NCBI GenBank assembly: GCA_037349105.1
Contig: JAYJMM010000114.1
Coordinates: 5,819,501-5,883,500, forward strand
From: Limnomonas spitsbergensis
Taxonomy: Eukaryota; Chlorophyta; Chlorophyceae; Chlamydomonadales
Reading direction: 5' to 3'
DNA: 64,000 bases
The notes below the pieces were generated by a model. It was not told the DNA's origin and ran no database searches. It saw only the letters and a program-made list of their open reading frames with translations. This document shows, piece by piece, positions 1 through 12,100 of this stretch (the first letter of the stretch is position 1; every line of letters begins with the position of its first letter). The translations under genes were made by a program, and so were the position numbers.

Positions 1-132
1 GCAGGCCCGGAGGGGGGCGAGCCAGGTACAGACAGCCAGTCTGCTGGCAGGAGAACTCGTAGGTGCGAGTGGCTCCGGCTGAGGCAGGAGTGGGGGCTGG
101 AACTCGGGCGGTGTGGAGCTGCTGAGAGCTGC
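1..132 (-). CDS. Exon E61, runs off the window
   Basis: Starts with two bases completing Gly and reads to position 1 without a donor. [18 protein letters not shown] corresponds to the r..y.......l+++.pp segment a few hundred residues before the C terminus of plant relatives. Confidence 0.9.
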
Positions 133-3100
133 CTGTGAGGAGGAGGGTGGATCGTTGAAGTGTGGGCAGAGACTCCGGCAACCAGTGTGCAAAGAGAGGC
201 ATGTGTGATGAAGTGTGAACATATACACCGGCAATCAGTGTGAACAGTGAGACACGCGTGAAGAGGTGTGAACATATACACCGGCAATTAGTGTGAACAG
301 AGACACACACATTATTTCAATGAGGACAAAGAGGGTTTGAGGTTCCAGGCTTAGTCATGCAGTCAGCACTCAGCAGAGAAGTTGATAAGCGTGCAGCAGG
401 CGGTATATCAAGGAGGTTGAAACGGTTACTTTCTGAACTATGACTGGATTTGAATTTATGAAATTCCTCTCTCAATCAGGCTGCAATCGCGTGACGAAAC
501 CTGGTCAAGGTTGAAACCCTTAACCCTAAACCTGGTTACCTGACGAAAGTCAACACTCACCCACAACCGCCACTCGAGTGTGCATCTCCTCCACAAACGT
601 CAGGCGAGATGCTGCTGACCTGGATGCAAGCAGTAAGCATATTGGTTGGTTGGTTGGACGGTCGGTTGGTGTTTGGTTGCCGTAACAATATCGGGCGAGG
701 CACAGCTGACGTAAGAGCATTAAGTAGTGTGGTATGCTCTTCCAGAGGCGGGGGTTGGGGAGGGGGATGCTCCTCCAGAGATGGGGGGGGGGGGCTCTTC
801 CAGAGCTCCACAAGGCTGAGTTCATTTGAGGGTGCATCAGCTACAATTCAGCTACATCACCAAAGGCCGTTGGGATGTAATGCAGCTAGCCCTGCTGCTT
901 GGGCCAAGGGCTGCAGGCAGGTCTGGGTTTGGTCCCCATCGGCCCCCAGTGGTGGCCCCCCGGCTACCCCCCTGACTAGGGACAAGACAGGCACACACTA
1001 TAAAGGACACATTGCCTGACAACCAAGCCTGGCGTCTGGAAACAGCTGCTCGTCATTGACGGATCTGGATCCGGAATGATTTTGTGTTGAGATCCCGATT
1101 CGAATCTGATCTCCCACCAGCTTGCTGACTTTTCCCGAGTCTGGACCAGATTCAAATCCTCTGCCACACAAGCTGCTATTTTCCACTGATCTGGATCAGA
1201 TCCAGATCCGATCTCCCCCGCAATGACAGTTACACAGCAGGGTTACACAGCAATTCAAAACAGCAGTTACATTATAACCACTAACTATTCCCCCCCCCCT
1301 TCATCTGACATGGGCACCGCTGCCTGGTAAAGGCATACCACTTTTCATATCCATACCCGGACCTGGATCAGATCTAGATCCTGTCCTACCTGAGCACCGC
1401 CGCCACCTTGTGCAGGATCAGGGTGGGTGTGCCCCCTCAAATATCCAGATCCGTCTTTGGATCTAGATCTGATCCAGGTTCTGCCCCACCTAAGGACTGC
1501 CGGCACCCAGTGCAAACTGAGAGCGGACTTGCCCCATCAACACATCCAGATTCACCACTAGATCTGGACCAGATCTAAATCCTGCCCCACCTGAGGACTG
1601 CCGCCACCTGGTGCAGACTGAGAGCGGGCATGCCGCGCAAAAGGGTGTGGTGGGAGGACACGACACTGTACGCGGCGCGGATAAACGGGGGGCTCTGGAT
1701 AGTGGCCTTGGCCTATGTGCAAATTGAATTCAAAGCAAGTCAGCAAGTCATGATCGTGATCAGGGTCATGCTCTTCTTGAAGGTGCTTCACAGATGAAGG
1801 CCGAGTGCTGGATGATGGCCTTGGCCTTCATGATAAGAGCCCCATGCAAAGGAGGGGAGTGGGGAGCAGGGAGGAGGACATGGACCGCCAAGCTCTGGAA
1901 GGTGGCCTTGGCCTGCATGATAAGAGCCCCATGCACAAGACGGGGTGGGGAGCAGGGAGGAGGACATGGACCGCTGAGTGCTGGATGATGGCCTTGGCCT
2001 GCATGATAAAAGCCCCATGCAAAGGAGGGGAGGGAGCAACAGGGAGGAGGCCATGGAACGCCAAGCTCTGAATGTTCACCTAGGTCTGTGAAGACAGGTA
2101 TGGGTTTCGGGGGAAGGGACACAATGTAGGGTTTAGGCCACACTGTTTCCTAAACTTCCATACCCTGCGGGGCATAGTTTTATTTCTGTCATTAGAGTTG
2201 AGGGTTAAAGATGAGGCTGCTGATTACGCTCCACCCCTGTCCACTGACCTGCACCAGAGTGAGGCCTTGCAACTCGTCCAGCCGCACGAGTGCCTGCTCC
2301 GGCTGGAACTCCTCGTGGATGGCGTCTGACAGCAGTTTGCAGCCCAACCAGGAGGCCACGTAAGCAGGCACCTGCATACAGGTAGGGGGTTAAGGGTTAA
2401 GGGTAAAAAAAAGAGGTTTCAGGGAAAAGGGGACAAAAGGGGGGGAAGGGGAATGAGGAAAGGGATAACATACTCTGGCAGCCGTTTGCAGCCCAACCAG
2501 GAGGCCACGTAAGCAGGCACCTGCATACAGGTAGGGGGGGGGTAAGGAGAAGGCACCTGAAACAGGATCAGGGTGTGGATAAGGAGGCCACGCAAGCCAG
2601 CACCTGCATACAGGATCAGGGGTTTGATAAGGAGAAGGCACCTGAAACAGGATCAGGGTTTTTCAGGGTTGAGGGTGTTTCAGGGTTTAAGTTTCAGGGC
2701 ATGGCACAGGTTATGTTACAATTGAATAATGTGAAGGGTGGAGAAGTGTAGGCAAGCACCTGCACACAGGATCAGGGTGTTTCAGGGTATAGGGTTCAGG
2801 TTTCAGGGTAAGGCAAGGGTTATATTACGATGGGATAAGGTAACATGTAGGCAGGCACCTGCAAACAGGATCAGGGTTCAGGGTTTAGGGTTTAGGGTTT
2901 AGGGTTCAGGGTAAAGAAAAGAGGGTTCAGGGAAAAGGGGAAGAGGTAAGGGATATGATACTCTGAAAGCAACGTCTGAAAGAGACACCCCGGAGGAAGG
3001 ATGAGACAGAGAGAATTATATGGTAAGTGCCCTGGGTAGCTAGAGGTAGAAAGAATACACTCCATTTCTGCCAACCTTAACTCTCCCCCCAGGAGAAAAG

Positions 3101-6100
3101 GAAGCCCCCCCACCCACCCTCCCTTCACTCACCTGAGGATGCACTGAGACAAGGTGCCCCAATCCCTCTCGTCCCAGCAGCCTTCCCCCCCCACCCCATG
3201 AAAAGGAAGTCCCCTCCCCCCTCCCTCCACCCACCTGAGGATGCACGAAGACGAGGTGCCCCGATCCCACTCGTCCCAGCAGCCTTCCTGCCCCAGCCTC
3301 AATATACACCGCCGCCGCCGCCGCAACCAGCCTGGCATCAGCAGCCAGCACCAACAATCTCCCTTGAGCACGGGCCTGCCGGAGGTACGCCAGGTCGCCA
3401 GAGGTACGCTTGGCACCGGCCGCGGCCGCGGCGGCCGCCGCAGCTGCGGCGTGCCCGCCGCCTTGCTGCTCCTGTTGCTGCTGTAAGCTGTTGTCCTGTT
3501 GCGCTGGGCCGGCGAGGTGCTGCAGGAGGCGAACCACAGCCGTGCCCTCGTTGGCGTTGAGCGAGCGGTTGCCGACCTTGTTTTTCAAAAGGTGCAGCGA
3601 CTCCAGAAGGGCCTGGTGTAGTGTGGTGTGTGTGTGGGGGGGAGGAGGGCAGGATATGTTGACCCCCTTGATCGCCCCTGGAGGCCTTAAACCCTCAACG
3701 CTCAACCCCTTATGGGCAGGTGGCTCCAGATAGTTCACCTTGAAGAGGTGATTTCAACCAACACCGAACCCTAAACGATAAGCCTTGGGCCCTAGACCCT
3801 AAACCCAAGCCCTGGCCATACCCCCATCCACACAATTATTTCAATCTCCCCACCACATACCTCTGCACTGGATTCCTGTCGCGCCCCGAGGGTCGTCAGG
3901 AGTGTCATGTGCAAGGTCAGAGACGGCGGGATCTGCGCACAGACACCGGCAGTTACAATGTGGGGTTACACAAAACATTCGAATGGCATTTACTTCATAA
4001 CTACCAAGGTGCTTTCAGCCAATGATATCAGCAGTGTCATGTGAGAGGACAAAGATAAGGGGGGGTCTGCGCACAGACACCGACGGTTGGAAAGTGGGGT
4101 TACACACAACATTCAAATAGCAGTTACATCATAACCACCAACTTCTGTTGTATACCAAAGACATCAGCTGTGTCATGTGAGAGGACAAAGATGAGGGGGG
4201 GGGTCTGCACACATGCAGTGGCAGTTACAAGCAAGTGTTACACACACATAACTGGCAGCAGCAGTTACATTATAACCACCAACTGCTTTGTCTATCACGA
4301 GGGCTGCACCCACCTCATATGCAAACGGCGCAAGGTCAGCCGGCAGCCTAAGGAAAATCTGTGAGGCTGGAGCAAGCCTGGTAGAGTTGGCGACCGGTAC
4401 TAGCGGCACCAGCCTCAGAGCATCTGCCTACACGAGGGGGTAAGGGTTTAGGGTGCAGGGTTAGGGTCCAGGGGTTAGAATTGGGCTCTGAAGGGACCAA
4501 GATTGAGGGTTTAGCATCAACCTCAGGGAATCTGCCTACACGAGGGGGTAAGGGTGCAGGGTGTAGGGTTCAGGGTTAGGGTCCAGGGGTTATGATTGGG
4601 CTCTGAAGGGACCAGGGTTTAGCACCAGCCTCAGAGCATCCGCCTACACGAGGGGGTAAGGGAGCAGGGTGTAGGGTGTAGGGTGCAGGGTGCATGATTA
4701 TAGTGTAGGGTTTGGAGTTGGGCTCTTGAGGGGGCTAGGGTTTAGCACCACCGACACCAGCGTCAGCATCACCATGTGGGAAGTTGCATGGTGTAGGGTG
4801 CATGGTGAATTGTGTGGAGGGGCTTGTAATCCATGGTTTAGGGCTCATGGTTGAAGGTTTAGGGTAAACAGTTTGTGGTTTAATGTAAAGGGTATAGAGT
4901 TCGGGGTTGGGCACCAACAGCAGGGCATCCCCTCAGTTCATCCCCTCCCTCCACCCCCCAACCGGCTGAGGCGGGCCAGCTGCCCAGGGCATCACCTCCC
5001 CCTCACACCCCTCAACCCTGATGCCCACCTGCCCCTTGCTCAGCCCCTCGCGGGACAAGTGCTCCAGTATCGTCCCGAATGCGCCCTCCACCGGGCCGGC
5101 TGAGGCGGGCCAGCTGCCGAGGGCATCCTCGCCGCCGTCTGCTCCTACCTGGGGCAGATAAAACGTTTGGGGGTTCAGGGGTCCTGACATGATTATTATA
5201 TTTTGAGTACCGTAGTATCAGTCAGATTCCGTTTTATATTGATTTCGTTTTTTGTTTGGAAACCTTCTAATTAACAAAATCACGGTTTCGTTTTATATTG
5301 ATTTCGTTTATCAGATCAGATCAGAGGCTAAATTGTTTTACGATCACTGGTTCGTTTTTGCTCCAGAACCACTAAAACGGCAAACATGTGTCAGAGCAGC
5401 CTGTGCCTTTGCTGTAGCAAGAGAAGACTGCTTTTCGCTCATAACGACAGTATTTAGATGCAAAAGGAGCAGGCCTGCGACATGTACCGCGCACTTCCTA
5501 GCAAGGCGATTTTCCCATGGTTTGGGGCAAAACGTTTGTTTTTTTGTTCATTTTCTTGATTCGATCGATATTATCGTGGAAATTAGCCATTCGTTTTCTT
5601 GAAAAACGAACAATAAAACGAAATCGGACTGATACGTACCGGTAACATTTTTTGCAAATAATATTTTGTTCTTAATTATTATTTTCCGTAGGACCTTCTC
5701 ATGATTACATTACCTGTACGTAAAACGTGGGAATGGGAAAGCCATCATGCCTAGCACATCTGCTACCATGTGGAAGCAAATGAGACGTTGGGGTATTTTG
5801 GGTTAAAAAAGGACCTCACCCCAAGTCCTAAACCATGACAAGCGTCACACATGCTCCCCACCATCTCTCTCCCCATGTGAAAGAAATCCAGTGCGCAAAG
5901 TTTGAGCCCACGTGTTTGTAATGAGCACCACATCGCCATGAACTCATATTTGTGACTTTAGCCTTCACCCCTTGAACCTCAGTCATGATATATGGGCAAG
6001 GATTGCGTCGAGCCAGATCCAGGGTGAGGGTAAAGCTGTAAGAGGCAAGGTCCACTGAACCCACAGTCATGCTATGGTTCAGAATGGCCTTGACAGCCAG

Positions 6101-9100
6101 GGGGGGAGACAGGATACAGACCAAAACACCATCAACCCACATTCGTGATATAGGTCAGGATGGCCTTGAGAGCCAGGGGGGGAGGGGGGGGGCAAGCCCC
6201 TTTGATCCCACAGCCATGACAGGGGTCAGGATCACCGCAGGGGCTGGGGGGAGGGCAAGCCATGACAGGGGCAGGTGACGCAGTGTAAGCCCCCTTGGCC
6301 CCACCGTCATGACATGGGGGTCAGGACCATCTTGAGAGTTAGGGGGAAGGGCAAGCTTTGAAAGGCAAGCTTCTTGGCCCCACCGTCAGAAAACTCCCAA
6401 ACCCCCATCAACCCACATTCATGATATGGGCCAGCACCGCCGTGAGGGGCGGGGGGGAGCGGAGGCGCAAGTGGGCCGCCACGCCAGCTGGCGGCTGGCG
6501 GTCCGGCTGGATGTATGGAAGCGAGGTCCACACCAGCTGCCAATCCTTGGCAGCAGCGGCTTCGACGTACTTTGCCAGCTGTCACAGCCAAGGGGGGGGG
6601 GGGGGGGGGTTAGAGGGTGAGAACTTAATATAAACTCATATAAATTCGAAAATAATATAAACTTGTCCATGGCGTATACCGGGTTATATATATCTTATGT
6701 GGCGCTTAGCAACCCAGAAACCAAACGGAGGCAGCATATGGAGGCAGCATATGGAGGCAGCATATGGAGGCAGCATATGGAGGCAGCATATGGAGGCAGC
6801 ATATGGAGATGCCCACCCACCCTGATGCTGTACGAATGGCACTTGGGGGACCAGAGGCCAGCATAGGGAAACATCAAAGGCTGGGGTCTTATAAAGAAGG
6901 GGAGGTTATAGGGCAAGATCGTTCGCCGCACCACAGCCCTTGCTCGGCCGCTGCCAGGGATGCCCAGCTGGGCCAGAGGCTAGAGTAGGGAAACGTCAAA
7001 GACCGGAATTTGATAAAGAAGGGGAGGTAATGAAGGACTCTTAGGGGACTTTTATAATGGTGAAGAACTTTGCAAGTGTTGTGACTTGCATCCCAGGGGG
7101 GGGAGGAAGGCAAAATGAACATCCCAGGGGGGGAGGATGGCAAAATGAACATCCCAGGTCACACTTCTGGGACCGAGGGCTTGCCCACCCACCTCCAGCC
7201 AGGAAGGGTAACTGTACTGCCCATCCGGGAAAACTGGCATGCCCTTGAATCCCAGGGGAGGAAGGCATTACGGCATGCCATGTGTTCTGATGTCCTCCCC
7301 ATGCCCAGCTATGGGCGCGAATGACATAATAGATGGCATGCCGGTGCATTGGGACAAAAATGTGGATGTAGGCGAGGTCATGGGCCGCACCACAGTCCAT
7401 GCTTGGCTGCTGCCAGGGATGCCCAGCTGGGCCAGAGGCCAGCAAAGGGAAACATTAAAGGCTGGAATTGTATGAAGAAGGAGAGGTTATAGGGCAAGAT
7501 CATTCGCCGCACCACAGTCCTTGCCCGACTGCTGCCAGGGATGCCCAGCTGGGCCGGGACCACCGCCAGCTGACCCAGGGCCGTCAAGAAGTCCTTTCCG
7601 ATCAGCGTGTGGCTGTTCTCCCTGAACAGGATTTAGGGTGAAGGGAATGGGGTGAAGGGAATGGGGTGAAGGGAATGGGGTGAAGGGAATGGGGTGAAGG
7701 GAATGGGGTGAAGGGAATAGGGTGAAGGGAATGGGGTGAAGGGAATAGGGTGAAGGGAATAGGGTGAAGGGAATGGGGTGAAGGGAATAGGGTGAAGGGA
7801 ATAGGGTGAAGGGAATAGGGTGGAGGGAATAGGGTGAAGGGAATAGGGTGAAGGGAATAGGGTGAAGGGAATAGGGTGAAGGGAATGGGGTGAAGGGAAT
7901 GGGGTGAAGGGAATAGGGTGAAGGGAATAGGGTGAAGGGAATAGGGTGAAGGGAATAGGGTGAAGGGAATGGGGTGAAGGGAATGGGGTGAAGGGAATGG
8001 GGTGAAGGGAATAGGGTGAAGGGAATGGGGTGAAGGGAATAGGGTGAAGGGAATAGGGTGAAGGGAATGGGGTGAAGGGAATAGGGTGAAGGGAATAGGG
8101 TGAAGGGAATGGGGTGAAGGGAATGGGGTGAAGGGAATAGGGTGGAGGGAATAGGGTGAAGGGAATAGGGTGAAGGGAATAGGGTGAAGGGAATAGGGTG
8201 AAGGGAATGGGGTGAAGGGAATAGGGTGAAGGGAATGGGGTGAAGGGAATAGGGTGAAGGGAATAGGGTGAAGGGAATAGGGTGAAGGGAATGGGGTGAA
8301 GGGAATAGGGTGAAGGTTTGAAGGTCAAGGATACGAGTGAAAGGTCAAGGGTCAAGAAGTCCCTCCCAATCAGCGTGTGGCTGTTCTCCCTGAACAGGAG
8401 TTCGGGTAAGGAAGGGCTTAGCGTTTAAGGTTTAGGGATACATATTAGGGTTACGGGATGTGGTTCAGGGTTCCCGATCAGAAGATGGCGTTTCTCTCCA
8501 ACACGAGACAACATGTGTCAGGCGTTGACCGGTCAAATTGGAATCTCGTTTTTCATTTCGATTCAATGCGCTGTGGAGGAGCAGTGCATGGTGGCAGCTG
8601 AATACATTTGACGAGCATATCCATAAAAATATCCACAATTTCCTGAAGGGGGCATCCCGTCACAGAGACGGAGGAGTCGGGGATGAAACATCCTTTCCGC
8701 GGATCCCGGACCAACAGCCCCCATCCCCTCCCATTGACCCATGTATCGTCCACGAGCGACGCATGCTGTAACATAAAGTATGGACGTGTACCTGAAGTAT
8801 AGACGTTTACCTGAAGTATGAAATGAGCGCATCGGCCGCACTGATCACGTCTGCCTTCTGAGCTGGCGGCAGTACCGCCAGCTCAGCACCCTGCAGCTCC
8901 AGCTGGCGAGCAGCTGTCAGGAAGGTAGCAGTGTCCACTTGATGTACGAGGCCACAGTCACGCAGGACCTGTGCATGAGAGATTGGGGGTTAAAGGTTTA
9001 CAGTTTAGGGTTTAGGATTTATAGTGGGACATTTAGGGTGGAAGGTTTGGGGTAGAGAGTCTTGATTTCCAGTTTGGGGTCGGGAGTGGAGTTTGGGGTC

Positions 9101-12100
9101 AAGGGTTCAATGCTCAGGGTTTTGATGTTCAGGATTCAAGGTTTAGGGTTTCTGGTGTAAGGCTCTAGATTTTGAGGTCAGGGTTAAAAGAAACAAAGGA
9201 AGCTTGCAGCAGAACCTGTTTGATTCCTCAGATGGAACCCCCGAAATCATGAGGTAGCATGATGCAGCACGATACTGAACGACACGACACATTTTCAGCG
9301 GCTAAGTCGGACTGTGCCACCAAGGTAGCATGATACGGCACAATACGGGGCAACATGGCACAGGTTAAGGCGGATTTTGCTCCCAAAGTAGCACGATACG
9401 GCACAGGTCAAGCCGGATGTTTTCTCCATGGCTCTGCCACTGAGCTGGGATGGCTAACGTACCAACATCTCAATATGACATGCAGCTTCATCCCCCCAAA
9501 CGGTTCAGTAGTTTACCCAGTACGGCCGTTTGGGCCCCAATTTCGTTCTGTTTACCATACCGTTTCACCGTTTGGCAGTATTTCCGCACCGTTGAACTCG
9601 GTGGACCGGATCCCAGTGGTCCGACTCACCACCACTGCCCTCGCACACAAGTACAACGTAAGTAAAATGAGCCATCTCATGCAGGCGCGGACATGAAAGA
9701 GGGGGAGAAAATGAGCATCAAAAGTCACACTTCTGGGACCGAAGGCTCGCCAACCCACCTCAAGCCAGGAAGGGTAACTGTACTGCCCATCCGGGAAAAC
9801 AGGCATGCCCTTGAACACCCTGGCCAGCAGGGCCTGCCGCGGGTCGTACAGCTCCCCGGCAGTACGGCGAGAGCCGTCCAAAGTCAGAACAAACGGGCAT
9901 GCCTTGAGCGCGGACACGAGTGTGATTTCGGAGCGGAGGGTCTTCCACTCTTTGTGGATCATGGTCAGGACCAGGGCCTGCGGAGCCAAGAAAAATTTGG
10001 CGAGTGTGGAAAAGTGTGTGGTGCGTGTGTGGGGGGGCGGAATATCAGAGTCTCCTTGCTGAGTCAGCTCCGTCAGAGTTGCGACGGCTGCAGCATCAAG
10101 GCATCTCTGCCCCAATGTGGGCCGCAAGAGGGAGGGGGGGAGGGCGGCTGGCAGAACATTCCCGGTTGCCCAGCCAGGTTCTTGCGTTGCAGGCGGTAGG
10201 GCGGGTACCTAGAGGCACTATAATCCCCTCCCCAAATAAACAGTGTAACGGCATGCCCTCCCTTGCGTACTAGGCACTACAGCTGTGACGTAGAAGCGCA
10301 TAAGCCCCCTCACACGTATGGAAGAAGAGTAACGGCATGGCGAATGTTGCGTACTAGCCTTAGGCTGTGACGTAGGAGCACTTAACCCCCATCCCCAGAT
10401 GAAGGGGAAGTGCAACAGCATGCCCTCCCTTACGTACCAGGCTAAACCTATGACGTAGGAGCACTTAACCCCCGTCCCCAGATGAAGGGGAAGTGTAACA
10501 GCATGCCCTCCTCTACGTACCAGGCTAAACCTATGACGTAGGAGCACTTGACCCCCGTCCCCAGATGAAGGGGAAGTGTAACAGCATGCCCTCCTCTACG
10601 TACCAGGCTAAACCTATGACGTAGGAGCACTTAACCCCCATCCCCAGATGAAGGGGAAGTGTAACAGCATGCCCTCCTCTACGTACCAGGCTAAACCTAT
10701 GACGTAGGAGCACTTGACCCCCGTCCCCAGATGAAGGGGAAGTGTAACAGCATGCCCTCCTCTACGTACCAGGCTATACCTATGACGTAGGAGCACTTGA
10801 CCCCCGTCCCCAGATGAAGGGGAAGTGTAACAGCATGCCCTCCTCTGCGTACCAGGCTAAACCTATGACGTAGGAGCACTTGACCCCCGTCCCCAGATGA
10901 AGGGGAAGTGTAACAGCATGCCCTCCCTTACGTACCAGGCTAAACCTATGACGTAGGAGCACTTAACCCCCCATCCCCAGATGAAGGGGAAGTGTAACAG
11001 CATGCCCTCCCTTACGTACCAGGCTAGGGCTAAAAGACGTAGCAGCACTGTCCCCCTCTCCCCAAATGAGATAGAAGTGCTAGGGCATGCCACCCCCTAA
11101 CCTCATGTATATATCTTATAATGTACCTCCACACTTGAATTTCCACACAAGTCCACGCAGGCCCCCTCCTACTTCATCATCACACCTGCAGAGACAGCCG
11201 CCGTCCTGGTAACCAAACATACCCTCTTCAGCCCCTCCTAAATCCTAAAACCTCCACCCTTTGAAACCCTAAACCTTAAAATTACCCTTCACCCTAAACC
11301 CTTCAGGAACTTCAAACCCTTAAGGGACCCTAAACCCTGAACCGTTATAGAGCCTAAGAGCCCTTAACCCTGAAGGGGCCCTAAGCCCTGTAAGGACCCT
11401 AAACCCTAAACCCTTAAAGAACCCTTAACCCTAAACCCTTAAGGGACACTAAACCCTTAACCCTAAATCCTTAAAGGACCCTAAACGCTTGACCCTAAAA
11501 GAAATGCCCCCTTCAGAATCCGTCCAAAACCCTGAACCTCCACCCTTCACCCTAAATTCTACAACAAACGCCCCACCTGCAGCCCATCCGGCAAGCCCAT
11601 GAGGTGTGGCACAACAAAAGAAGCAAGCAGGCCCGCCAAATCCATAAGGGGCAGGCCCAGCAGGGAGTACAGGGCCTGCCACTGGGACCTGTGTGCCAGC
11701 AGGAGGCAGGCCACCCCCGGGGGCAGGACGTCAATCAGGCCTGCGGAAGGCAGGGGCGTGCAAGGGGTGAACATGTGTGCGGAAGGTGTGGATCTGCGTG
11801 AAAAGGGTGGAGCAAATGTGGAGAAAAGGGAGGACGTGCATGAAGGAGGTGAAGAGGTGTGGTATCACGGCGAGGGTTGACCCATAATTAATATTGCCAT
11901 GATTAATATTGCCATGATTAATATTGCCATGATTAATATTGCCATGATTAATATTGCCATGATTAATATTGCCATGATTAATATTGCCATGATTAATATT
12001 GCCATGATTAATATTGCCATGATTAATATTGCCATGATTAATATTGCCATGATTAATATTGCCATGATTAATATTGCCATGATTAATATTGCCATGATTA

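Noticed and set aside
7633..8355. 240-codon frame of [12 protein letters not shown] repeats
   Set aside because: Translation of the 14-bp intron array, not a protein.
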